Below are positions 52,376-62,713 of a DNA stretch of 64,000 bases, piece by piece. Origin of the DNA: Conchocele bisecta (taxonomy: Eukaryota > Mollusca > Bivalvia > Lucinida > Thyasiridae); assembly GCA_029237695.1 (NCBI GenBank), contig CM055267.1, positions 5,540,036 through 5,604,035 on the forward strand, in the 5' to 3' direction. The stretch's first letter is position 1; the number at the start of each line of letters is the position of its first letter. The position numbers and the translations under genes were made by a program. The notes below the pieces were generated by a model that saw nothing but the letters and a program-made list of their open reading frames with translations, searched no databases and was not told the DNA's origin.

Positions 52376-52685
52376 TAACAAGGTGTTCCATGAAAGGAAA
52401 CAGAAGTTATAAGACATTTACCCAACGTTAAGTTTATGAATGTGCCAAGTTTGTGACCTTGGCCTTGGGGTAAGGGCTCTAGGTGGTGGGTCATGGATTT
52501 GCTAAAGCATGATACAGGGTCATCTGAGGAATGCATGTATGAAATAACAAGGTGTTCCATGAAAGGAAACAGAAGTTATAAGACATTTACCCAACGTTAA
52601 GTTTGTGGACGACGCTGACGCCGACACCGACGACGCCGGGGGTATGACATAAGCTCTTCTGCACTTCGTGCAGGCGAGCTAAAAA

Positions 52686-53391
52686 TGATACATTATTAGC
52701 TTACAATAAATATTTATGATACATATATGAGACTAGATGGTCGGTAAATCCGACAAATGCTCCCCGATGATGCCTGAATTTAAATTCAAAGTCCTTGACC
52801 CTGGGTACCGGTGTAGTATGCTTATTAATCACAATAATTGGTGACCAATGTCAGAGCTTTCAATATTAAGGATGAAAGTAACAGGATGTTTTGAAAAAGT
52901 AGATGGCAATTTACTAATGACTGCTGCCAACGGCAGCGGCGCTCGGCACTTGTGGCGAGCGGGGGGAGGATCCAGGAGGGGGGTTTCCCCCCTTTCTGGA
53001 AGACGGGGGGTGGGGGGGGGGGGGGGTGGGGTCCTCCCCGGAATTTTTTAAAATCTATTAAGCCAAATGGTGCATTCTGAAGTCAAATTATATCATTTGA
53101 TAGATGAAAATTATACCTTGCAAAGGTGTTCAAAAAGAAAGAAAAGAATTCTCCTCACACTTTGGTGTGCATATGTATTTTTGTATTTGGTTTAACAAAG
53201 CATGCCATGGCATATGTTATTAAACACTAGAAAAATGCCTGCCTATGGCCGAACACTTACAGCACCTCGTTTGAGATGGGGTAACAACTAAGTCGCCTAG
53301 TAAAGCAATCTAATGGGAATACATCTGCACCATTGGGGGTGGGGGTGCGGGGAGGGAATAAAAAAAAAAAACAGCACTGAATTTACAATAT
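52686..53391. other. No gene; partial element start and G tract
   Basis: GAGACTAGATGGTCGGTAAA near 52729 looks like a diverged element B start. A G-rich tract lies at about 53007-53030. Nothing else is recognised. Confidence 0.4.
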
Positions 53392-53454
53392 CCTGATATA
53401 CATGTACTGTCAAATATCCTTACCAGGTAAGGGTATTTGACAGTACATATCAGG
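53392..53454. repeat. Hairpin, 29-bp stem
   Basis: CCTGATAT..GTACTGTCAAATA.CCTTACC pairs with GGTAAGGGTATTTGACAGTA and CATATCAGG across a single A. There is a 4-base bulge (ACAT) and one mismatch. Confidence 0.75.
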
Positions 53455-53937
53455 GTATTTTGACCACAATCACAAAATGGACCTCTGATAGACAAACCCT
53501 AGTTCAAAAACAAAAAAAAACATTAGGCATGCCTATTTAATATTATCTTACTACGATTTATAATCAAACAACAAATTGTGAAGAAGTTTCACAAATTCAT
53601 TCGGAAATACGAGTATCGGGGTTACTGGTAACCGTTTAATGGGGATAACAACCGCAAACATTCATTGTACTTGGGACCTACTACATGCATAGATTTACTT
53701 AAAGATAATATGACTAGAAGGCACTAGAAAGGGGGGGAGTTATTGTACATAATATATAAAGTAAGCGCTACCGGAATCTGCGAAGCCAAACTGTAGTAAA
53801 TCAGCCTGTTTTTACGCTTCTTCATTTTTGTTGTTGTTGTTGACGCAGACTGTTGATGCCGACTTGATTGTATTGTCTGACGCGCAGAGAAAAGCAACGT
53901 GAAGCTCGCGCATCAGAAATAAATAAAACTAGAAATG
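53455..53937. other. No gene recognised
   Basis: AT-rich with short A runs; nothing recognised. Confidence 0.4.
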
Positions 53938-55065
53938 TGGCCTGTCGGCACACGAATACCCCCACTGGCAGCCAAAGAAAACGAGGCATTTTTTATTATA
54001 AGCCATTTAGCCGAGCGTTAAGGTTTCAAACGCATCAAGTCTGTGACCTTGACCCTGGGCATAGTGTGATAATCCATGCATCGGTGTAGAAGATATAGAG
54101 CGGAAGGGAATTTCAATAGGTTAGACCTTCAACTGTGACCTTGACCTTGGACGTAGGTGCGTGGTTATTGATCGCAACACCTTCTCATCATGAGAAACAT
54201 TTGTGCCAAGCCATTTGATAATGCATGCATCGGTGTAGAAGATAGAGCGGAAGGGAATTTCAATAGGTTTGACCTTTGACCTTCAACTGTGACCTTGGAC
54301 GTAGGTGCGTGGTTAGCAATTTGATAATCCATGCATCGGTGTAGAAGATATAGAGCGGAAGGGAATTTCAATAGGTTTGACCTTTGACCTTCAACAGTGA
54401 CCTTGACCTTGGACGTAGGTGCGTGGTTATTGATCGCAACACACCTTCTCATCACGAGAAACATTTGTGCCAAGCCATTTGGGAATTTCAATATTTTTGA
54501 CCTTTGACCTTCAACTGTGACTGACCTTGGGACGTAGGTGCGTGGTTATTGATCGCGACACATCTTCTCATCATGAGAAACATTTGTGCCAAGCCATTTG
54601 GGAATTTCAATATTTTTGACCTTTGACCTTCAACTGTGACCTTGACCTTGGACGTAGGTGCGTGGTTATTGATCACGACACACCTACTCATCATGAGAAA
54701 CATTTGTGCCAAGCCATTTGATAATCCATGCATCGGTGTAGAAGATATAGAGCGGAAGGGAATTTCAATAGGTTTGACCTTTGACCTTCAACAGTGACCT
54801 TGACCTTGGACGTAGGTGCGTGGTTATTGATCGCGACACACCTTCTCATCATGAGAAACATTTGTGCCAAGCCATTTGATAATCATGCATCGGTGTAGAA
54901 GATATAGCGGAGGGAAGGGAATTTCGATAGGTTTGACCTTTGACCTTCAACTGTGACCTTGACCTTGGACGTAGGCACGTGGTTATTGATCGCGACACAC
55001 CTTGTCATCATGAGAAACATTTGTGCCAAGCCATTTGATAAACATGCAGTTTGAAAAAAGGGTGT
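53938..55065 (+). mobile_element. ACTAGAAATGTGG tandem-core element, family D
   Basis: It starts ACTAGAAATGTGGCCTGTCG. About seven core units of 115-165 bp carry GACCTTGACCTTGGACGTAG, GTGCGTGGTTATTGATCGC and CATGCATCGGTGTAGAAGAT. Unit length varies because some units lack the CATCGGTGTAG part. No clear 3' hairpin; the element gives way to the next repeat. Confidence 0.65.
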
Positions 55066-55169
55066 TCGAGTTATGCTCCGGAGACAAAATCAGTGACGGA
55101 AAAAACAAAGGGAGATAACTAAAAAATTAGTGATGCAAGAGTTGTCATTCTTGCATGACACACCTTTAG
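55066..55169 (+). repeat. Family E repeat, left part
   Basis: GGGTGTTCGAGTTATGCTCC, ACAAAGGGAGATAACT and AGAGTTGTCATTCTTGCATG. It is broken at 55169 by the hAT-like element and resumes at 57348. Confidence 0.65.
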
Positions 55170-55273
55170 CAGAGCTGCCAACCCCATGTCGGTCACATGA
55201 GGAACATGGAGAGAAAAAGGGGCTATTTTCAGGAACGCCACATATGTTTTCCGGAACACAAATCAGTACTCAC

Positions 55274-55501
55274 TTATATGCATAAAGTAAATTTTTTAGA
55301 GCCTTGGCCCTCGTCTCGGCCATCATGACCAACCGAAAAATCACAATTACACTGCTTGCAAGACGCAAATTCATCACCGCGCTTTGACAGGACCAAATGG
55401 GGCCATGTCTCGCTGTAATCAGTGATGAACATATGTGTTCTCCTAACTTCTTTCAATAAAAAATACCCAAATTCGTTGGCTGCATGCTTTGGAGCAGACA
55501 T
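55274..55501 (-). pseudogene. BED-like zinc-finger transposase fragment
   Basis: The frame starts MSAPKHAANEFGYFL and has TWPHLVLSKRGDEFASCKQC, NCDFSVGHDGRDE. The W...CK.C.C.FSV.HGGR pattern is the N-terminal finger of a common animal transposon-derived protein group. The second metal-binding part (the .H...K.H) is not seen in frame, so the copy is truncated. Confidence 0.5.
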
Positions 55502-55612
55502 TTTATGAATTTACGTGATGAATAAATCAATATCGCTGAGCCTTGAAACTACTATTACTACACAAGAATTGAAATGGTAAGCGCCTAGGCGAGTATGATT
55601 ACGGGTAAATAA

Positions 55613-57187
55613 AACAAGAGGGCCATGATGGCCCTAATTCGCTCACCTGACTCCATGAACACCAGAGGAGAATGTGACATTGAGTTCATGTGTTTTAAAA
55701 AAATTGTGCTATTTTTAGATGGCGGTCATCTTGGATTAAGTGATGACTCTCATTTTACCAAATCTGAAAATGCTTCACCCAAGGATCTTAACTTACTATG
55801 AAGTTTGGCCAGCATCGGCCATGTGGTTCCTGAGAAAAAAAATCTCGAATAAATGGACCTTTTGGAGGCCATCATGGACGACATAATCATCCGATTTTGA
55901 CAAATATTGCACCAGAGCAATCGCCTCATCAATACCTTCAATTTGATACATGACATGACCATATTCCTGGGGTCACCATTTCAACACCTTTGAAAGAGCA
56001 TTCTACGTCAATCATTCCTACCAAGTTTCGTCGAAATCTGGTTGGCGGTTCATGAGAAAAATATTTTTTAAGAATTTGTGCTATAGACGGCGGCCATCTT
56101 GGATTAGCGACGACCTCCGTTTTAACAAATCTGAATAGGCTTCACCCATGGACCATAACTGAAGTTTGACCACCATGGGCCAAGTGGTTAGTGTGAAGAA
56201 GAATTATGAAATCTCTAATAAAAGAACGACCTTTTGACCTTTTGGTGGCCATCTTGGATGACATGACCATCCAATTTCGACAAAAATTGTACCAGAGCGA
56301 TCGCCTCTTTGATACTTTCGATTTGATATAGACATGACCATATTCGGTCAAAAATAAAATTTGACCCCAATTTGACCCCGGGCACGCCATTTTTGATTTT
56401 TGACCCCGGAGTCACCATTTTAACAACTTGAAAGAGCATTGTACATCGATCCATTCCTACCAAGTTTCATCGAAATCCGGCTGGCGGGTTCATGAGAGAA
56501 GATTTTTTAAGAACTTGTGCTATTTTTAGACGGCGGCCATCTTGGATTAGCGACGACCTCCATTTTAACAAATATGAAAAGGCTCACCCATGGACCATAA
56601 CTGTGAAGTTTGGCCACCATGGGCCAAGTAGTTCGTGTGAAGAAGAATTTTGAAATCTCTAATAAAAGAACAACTTTTTGACCTTTTGGCGGCCATCTTG
56701 GATGACATAACCATCCGATTTCGACAAAAAATGCACCAGAGTGATTGCCTCGTTGATACCTTCGATTTGATATATGATATGACCATATTCAGACAAAAAT
56801 AAAATTTGACCCCAATTTGACCCCACGGGCCACACCCATTTTTGACCCCGGGGTCACAATTTTAACAACTTTGAAAGAGCATTGTACATCGATCATTCCT
56901 ACCAAGTTTTGTCGAAATCCGGTTGGCGGTTCTTGAGAAGAAGATTTTTGAAGAATTTGTGCTATTTTTAGATGGCGGCCATCTTGGATTACGTAATGAT
57001 GTCATTTTAACAATTTTGTAATCCCCCTACCTAAGGACCATGACCATGAAGTTTGGTGACTATAGGCCCAATGGTTACCGAGGAGAAGACGTTTGAAAAT
57101 GTTCACGGACGACGACGGACGACGGACGACGACGGACACATTGCGGTAACAATAGCTCACATGAGCTTCGCTCAGGTGAGCTAAAAA
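55613..57187 (+). mobile_element. GGGCCATGATGGCCC tandem-core element, copy 2
   Basis: Same 5' end as 39527 (AACAAGAGGGCCATGATGGC, TCGCTCACCTGACTCC), same core, and the same 3' end (CATGAGCTTCGCTCAGGTGA, GCTAAAAA). The two copies are closely similar over their whole length, including the phrase AACACCAGAGGAGAATGTGA. Confidence 0.75.
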
Positions 57188-57347
57188 TAGGATTTATTGG
57201 CAGAATTGTGAAACGAAATTATTATTTCCAGATATTCCCGCGCTGATTTTTTTAAAAATCGTACTTTTTAATTGTTGTCCGTACTTCCGTATTTCTAACG
57301 TATTTTCCGGAACAAATACGGAAAAATCGTAACAGTTGGCAGCTCTG

Positions 57348-57542
57348 CTTTAGGGTTGTGGTCTATGCATGTGTGAAGTTTCATGAAAATATTCCAAAGG
57401 GTGTTCGAGTTATGCTCCGGATACGAAATCAGTGCACGAAACAACAAAGGGAGATAACTAAGAAATTAACGACGCAAGAGTTGTCATTCTTACGTGCGAC
57501 ACACCTTTGGGTCGTCTTCTATGCATGTGTGAAGTTTAATAA
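57348..57542 (+). repeat. Family E repeat, right part
   Basis: TTGTGGTCTATGCATGTGTG, AAATATTCCAAAGGGTGTTC and ACAAAGGGAGATAACTAAGA. It continues the unit broken at 55169. More units are at 61265-61330 and 61863-62170. Confidence 0.6.
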
Positions 57543-58550
57543 ACTAGAAAATGTGTTTCATAAACACCGGATGTCCCACATATCTCTTTGATAAATGAGG
57601 CGAAATTCCAAGTTTAAAATTTTTCTTTTACCTGAGCGTTTAAAGGTTTTTGAAGCACCAAGTATGTGACCTTGACCCTGGGCTTGGCAGGGGCAGGTAC
57701 GAACGTGGATTTGGCACAGGGCGGTAGAGGACCATTAGAGCAACGCTGTATGAAATATGAAGTTTGATCCGTGAATGGAAAGAAAAAATTTTTATAAGAT
57801 ATTTACCTGAGCGTTTAAAGTTTTTGAAGCACCAAGTATGTGACCTTGACCCTGGGATTGGCGGGGGCAGGAGGACGAACGTGGATTTGGCACAGGGCGG
57901 TAGAGGACATTAGAGCAATGTGTATATGAAATATGAAGATGATCCATGAAAGAAAACAGAAATTATAAGATATATTACCCGAGCGTTAAGTTTTTGAAGC
58001 ACTAAGTATGTGACCTTGACCCTGGGCTTGGTGGGGGCAGGACGAACGTGGATTTGGCACAGGGCGGTTAGAGGACCATTAGAGCAACGTGTATATGAAA
58101 TGATGAAGTTGATCGTGAATGGAAAGAAATTATTATAAGTATATTTACCTGAGCGTTTAAAGTTTTTGAAGCACTAATGTATGTGACCTTGACCCTAGGC
58201 TTGGTGGGGGCAGGACGAACGTGGATTTGGCACAGGGCGGTAGAGGACCATTAGAGCAATGTGTATATGAAATATGAAGCTGATCCGTGAAAGAAAACAG
58301 AAAATTATAAGATATTAACCAGAGCGTTAAAGTTTTTGAAGCACCAAGTATGTGACCTTGACCCTGGGCTTGGCGGGGGCAGGACGAACGTGGATTTGGC
58401 ACAGGGCGGTAGTGAACCATCAAAGCAATGTGTATATGAAATATGAAGCAGATCGGTCGAAGGATGAAGAAATTATGAGACATTTACCCGAGTGTTAAAG
58501 TTGTGTGACGGACGGACGGACGGACGGGAGGACGGGACACACGTTCCTAC
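57543..58550 (+). mobile_element. ACTAGAAAATGTG tandem-core element with (ACGG)n
   Basis: It starts ACTAGAAAATGTGTTTCATA. Five core units of about 165 bp carry GTGACCTTGACCCTGGGCTT, GAACGTGGATTTGGCACAGG and GCGGTAGAGGACCATTAGAG. It ends in GACGGACGGACGGACGGACG near 58508-58530. Small indels between units differ. Confidence 0.7.
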
Positions 58551-59489
58551 GAATGAATACTTGTTGGGTTTTTATTCAAGCCCCTGTGGGTTGAATTTAG
58601 GTTTGTTTAATGGATTTTCCAGGTCTCGCAGGATCGCGTAGTGATTTTTTTAGCAGCCAACGCACGTTCATAATTTTACCTACGCCATGTTAAAGAATGC
58701 GAATGTGAACGGTGCATTATGAACGTTTCACTCATATTTTTCGCCAGCTACATTTTTTTTTCGCTACAGTTATATAATTTCTCAAAAAACTTTCTTATTT
58801 TATCAAATATTAACTGTCGTGTTGCATAATAATATCTTTTCGCGGGTTATGCTGACCGATACACATACGTCGCTATATACGCCATGAAAAATAGTTCTGA
58901 TATGAGCTAACATAATTTGTATTGTGTCGTGTAATACATGTGTTGTTATTTTTTCTGCACGACATTTATATTAGAAAATGTTTATCTGATAATATAATAT
59001 AAACTGGCATGTATTCATTTGAAGAATTTTTTTTTTCACGCGCAATGATACAACCGCATGTCTCCGTATAGATTTTCCGACCGCCATTTTATGCCGACCC
59101 ATTCCATAAACACAAAGAATATGTAAGATTTGTATCGGTTCTATTGTGATATATATCCACTTTATTGTTATATTATAAATAAGTTATCTCATCTTCTATT
59201 GCACAATATTTTTTTTAATAATTCGCGTGTGGAAGCTATTTTATTTAATTCATACCAAGAAAACATTATCTGGTAGCCTGCCTGGAATCGAAACTGAAAG
59301 TATGATATAATAGAACACAGCTACTGAGTTCATCTTACAGGATACATCGCGAGTTTTGATTGGGAACTACAATCGCGGTGCATATCGTAACAAGAAATTT
59401 GTTGGCACAGATATTATACTACACAGACTAGTGTAAAAGTGAAACTGTTCAGTGAAATCAAAGGAAATAGGCAAGGGGGGAATCCCTAT
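58551..59489. other. No gene recognised
   Basis: Very AT-rich, about 940 bases. No exon-like island or known repeat. Confidence 0.4.
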
Positions 59490-59550
59490 ACAACACGCAG
59501 AGTGATTTCCCCTAGACGACTCTTCCAAGAGAAATCACTCTGCGTGTTGT
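59490..59550. repeat. Perfect 20-bp stem, 21-base loop hairpin
   Basis: ACAACACGCAGAGTGATTTC (59490-59509) pairs without error with 59531-59550. Confidence 0.9.
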
Positions 59551-60061
59551 TGTTTTTTGTTCTGTCGTGTTTAGTGAATGGATTCTCGCTGTCTACCTTA
59601 TTCATATACTACTATAAACATATACGTACATTAATAAAATTGTCTGGCACCTGTGGTTAAACATGGTCACATATTATTTAAATAATTAACAATTCATTTC
59701 CATGGTTTGCGTGAATATTGTCCAATTATTGATATTATTTACTCTTTTTTTTTTCCACTGCAGATCTGGTTTCAGAGAAGAAGTGATATTGCAGATCTGG
59801 TTTTGGAGAAGAAGTGATTGATGGTACATGTATGTGAAAATAACTTCCCCCCCCCCCCCCCCCAACATTCCTGTGCATTCAACAAGACTGCATGGGAGGT
59901 ACATGTAGGAGGGAGTAGCGAAGGGTAATTTAACGATTGGTGTTCATCCTTATGGAGTGCCAACGTACATAGTTTGGCCATCATGTACTAACTTTGGCCC
60001 CCTGGTACTTGAGAGCTAAATCCTGTTATGCCCCATTAAGAAAGTAATAGCATTAAAAGCT
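59551..60061. repeat. Short duplication and C tract
   Basis: TGCAGATCTGGTTTCAGAGA is followed by a near copy 33 bases on (about 59759-59820). A C run of about 17 lies at 59848. GGGAGTAGCGAAGGGTAATT near 59911 recurs at 60700. Confidence 0.6.
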
Positions 60062-60475
60062 AATCATATTGCTTTTGGGGTGAGCTAAGACTTAAGTGAT
60101 TCTGGTGCAGCATGGATCTGGCACCAGGCCAGGAGATTCTAATTTCAGGGCTGAATATATATAGTTTATGTGAATATTGAGCTGTGATTTTGGGAATTTC
60201 CCTCATTTTATACAGGTTGAATACAGGATAGTCCATCCTGTTGGCCCGGCCTTACATGACCCTGGCTGTTGATAGGCCGTTAAACACCAATAATCAATCA
60301 ATCAATCCACAGCACTCTAATTTCAGGGCAGAATATATTGTTTATGTAAATATTGAGCTCTGATTTTGGGATTTCCCTTACTTTTTTTACAGGTTGAATT
60401 CAGGACACTCCATCCTGTTGGCCCGGCCTTACATGACCCTGGCTGTTGATAGGCCGTTAAACACCAATAATCAAT
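60062..60475 (-). mobile_element. GTTTAACGGCC-type SINE, two - strand copies
   Basis: Two partly overlapping copies on the - strand. Each ends, on the + strand, with GGCCCGGCCTTACATGACCC, TGGCTGTTGATAGGCCGTTA and AACACCAATAATCAAT. The first has the full middle (AGGCCAGGAGATTCTAATTT) and ends (AATC)n near 60290-60306. Confidence 0.6.
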
Positions 60476-61192
60476 ACATCATCCTTAATGGAATGCTGAC
60501 TTACATGGTTTGGCCCTCATGTACCAACCATTTCAGCCCCCCTGGTACTTGCGAGCTAATATGCGCAACATGTTACAACAGGATAGATACTCCAACACCT
60601 AAAATGACTATTTACACTATTATATAAACCATATTTGAATATATGCCTTTGTTACCAGCAATAAACATTTGTTCTCTTATTTTTGAGGGGGAGGTAGGAG
60701 GGAGTAGCGAAGGGTAATTTAGCGATCGGTATTCATCTTGTCGGAATGCCCACTTACATGGTTTGGCCCTCATGTACCAACCATTTCGGCCCCCTGGTAC
60801 TTGAGAGTTAAATCCTGTTATGCCCCATTAAGAATTTCTGTATATGCAAGGATTATGTTCCTATCCTCAGGAGTATGCTTTCTCATCGGCGAGCATTGCA
60901 TTTGCCAAAATGGTACAAGAGGGCCGAACCATGTAGGTCGACCATATGGTAAGGATGTCCTACTCAGCAGAAGGCTAGATTGATTGATTGGATCCCTTCT
61001 ATGACCCAATCAAAATGAATGCAAACCAATTTTTAGCATATTGCTTATCCACACACACGTACTGCGCAGAATTTCTGGACTTTCAGTCCTTTGATTACTG
61101 TATAAAAATACCCAACAAGAGTACCCAACACTATCCTAACCCTACCCAATAAGATCCCCGTACGCTTACAACAAGTACCCATTCGTGTGTGC
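60476..61192 (+). repeat. Repeated segment around CATGTACCAACCATTTC
   Basis: A segment with ATGGTTTGGCCCTCATGTAC, CAACCATTTC and CCCCTGGTACTTG occurs at about 60505-60560 and 60757-60810, with a further diverged copy at 59968-60020 and a shared GGTAATTT.(A/G)CGAT flank. No gene is recognised. Confidence 0.5.
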
Positions 61193-61265
61193 GGACGGAC
61201 GGACGGACGGACGGATGGACAAGGGTAACACTAAATGCCCCCTCCACTATCGTGGTGGTGCATAC
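61193..61265 (+). mobile_element. (ACGG)n plus 3' hairpin of a tandem-core element
   Basis: GCGGACGGACGGACGGACGG leads into GGGTAACACTAAATGCCCCC and the hairpin TGCCCCCTCCAC TATC GTGGTGGTGCA. The same end is at 63265-63306. Confidence 0.6.
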
Positions 61266-61330
61266 AAATATTCCAAAGGGTGTTCGAGTTATGCTCTGGA
61301 AATCAGAGCATGAACCAACAAAGGGAGATA

Positions 61331-61862
61331 AGTAAACAAGAATTCCGCGGAATCAAATGCCTCGCCTTGTCCCGCCTTGACCTCGAGCCCGAAAGCAATT
61401 TTCACTGGCCCGAACATATTATACAATTATTGACTAGTGAGCCATGGAATATCAGATTATATTCTATGGCTCACTAGTCAATAATTGTTTTATTATATGA
61501 TAATAGTCTGTATATAGCACTTACGACCTTGCTACTGGAGCCCAGAATTTTTTTTTAATAGTCCTATATTTATCTACATATATCTGCACAGGTCCACATA
61601 ATGCCACAATATTTTCAACACAGTTTACGGAAATGTAATATCCAATGTAGTAATTTACCTGTATAAATCACCTGTGGTCAGACTGGTCAAGACTGGTCAA
61701 GACTGGACATTTGCACATGCTAGCACATGCACAGGTGAATGGTTCTCCCAGTCTCTATTGTTCTCTCTACAGGTAAGGTGTACAGAGCACACGAGAAAAG
61801 GTGTACAGAGCAGACGAGAAAACGGGTCTTCATGCATTATTGTCCAGTTTGTAGAGTGCGCA
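61331..61862 (+). mobile_element. Palindrome-bearing repeat, right copy (empty site)
   Basis: The reverse complement of 230-1309 without the insert. It contains the palindrome (61424-61487), GTCTGTATATAGCACTTACG, AGGTCCACATAATGCCACAA and CTATTGTTCTCTCTACAGG, where the left copy has its SINE. Confidence 0.6.
61424..61487. repeat. 64-bp palindrome, right copy
   Basis: The same arms as 1137-1200 (CAATTATTGACTAGTGAGCC), in the opposite orientation within the host repeat. Confidence 0.8.
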
Positions 61863-62170
61863 AAACAAAAAAGGGAGATAACCCAAAAATTAGCTATGCA
61901 AGAGTTGTCATTCTTGTGCGCGACACACCTTCGGGTCGTGGTCTATGCATGTGTGAAGTTTCATGAAAATATTCCAAAGGGTGGTCGATTATGTCCGGAC
62001 AGAAAATCAGTGCCGGAAAACAAAAAAGGATAACAAAAAATTAGCTATGCAGTTGTCATTCTTGTGCGCGACACACCTTGGGTCGTGGTTTCAGCTGTGA
62101 AGTTTCAAAAATGAAAATATTCCAAAGGGTGTTCGAGACACGTTAGCTTCCGGAACAGAAGTGTCTGCGG
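61863..62170 (+). repeat. Family E repeat units, ragged
   Basis: AAAAAGGGAGATAACCC, AGAGTTGTCATTCTTGTGCG and TGGTCTATGCATGTGTGAAG. The second unit has many small deletions relative to the first (for example AAAAAAGGATAACAAAAAAT). Confidence 0.6.
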
Positions 62171-62440
62171 CGGACGCGGACCGCTGTCAAATCCATAGTA
62201 TCCCCCAACAGAGTCCGGGGGTTACAATCAAGTCAATATACGAATACATACTAACCTAATTTAAAACAGAACTTTGGCGCGAAAATGTGATATCACAACT
62301 CACATTACGTTATCTACGGCAACCAGCCTCTAATGGTGCACGATGCTTCGGATCATGCACATTTCGCATAGTAATCGTTGGAATAAAAACCATAATTTGT
62401 TTGCCCCGTGAATAATTTTTCATATAATAGACTAATAAAT
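62171..62440. other. No gene recognised
   Basis: A GCGGCGGACGCGGACCGCTG phrase at the start, then AT-rich unassigned sequence. Confidence 0.35.
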
Positions 62441-62713
62441 TAATGAACAAGAATTCCACCAAGGAAACGGTGTTGCAGAGATAGTGGGTACAAGAAAACT
62501 TTAACGCAAATCTGTGACCTTGACATGAAAGAAGCACGAGTGTGGTATGGAATTAAAATATGGATGATGATAAGGAAGTATATGAAGTTTGAGGTCAATC
62601 TGACTTACCGTTACAGAGATAATGGGTACCCAAAAACTTTAACGGAAGGATGGACGGAATTACGGAAACTATATACCCCTCGACATACTTTGTATGCCGT
62701 GGGTATAATAATA
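62441..62713 (+). mobile_element. Family C-like element 3' end
   Basis: Core pieces (AACGGTGTTGCAGAGATAGT, AATGGGTACCCAAAAACTTT), GGAAGGATGGACGGAATTAC, and a 3' hairpin in which ATACCCCTCGACATAC pairs with GTATGCCGTGGGTAT (about 62670-62706). Confidence 0.5.

Larger units (their letters stand above)
43618..52685 (+). mobile_element. Tandem-core element A, split by two insertions
   Basis: The 5' end is AACAAGAGTTGTCAGAAGAC with hairpin GTTGTCAGAAGACAAC, then GAAGCTCGCCTG. The 3' end is CTCTTCTGCACTTCGTGCAG, GCGAGCTAAAAA, with hairpin CTGCACTTCGTGCAG; CAGGCGAGCT pairs with the 5' AGCTCGCCTG. Core units of about 168 bp (GTGACCTTGACCTTGGGGTA, GCATGATAGAGTATCATCAG) fill 43.7-44.65, 50.4-51.4 and 52.38-52.6 kb. 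A LINE (44656-50388) and element B (51401-52375) are inserted; without them the element is about 2.4 kb. Confidence 0.75.
55170..57347 (-). mobile_element. hAT-like element with BED-type remnant
   Basis: Perfect 13-bp terminal inverted repeats CAGAGCTGCCAAC (55170-55182) and GTTGGCAGCTCTG (57335-57347). CTTTAG abuts both ends (55164-55169, 57348-57353) and the family E repeat continues across, so it is a clean insertion. On the - strand near 55501-55290 lies a BED-type finger start. A GGGCCATGATGGCCC element sits inside (55613-57187). The remaining unique sequence is too short for a full transposase. Confidence 0.65.
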
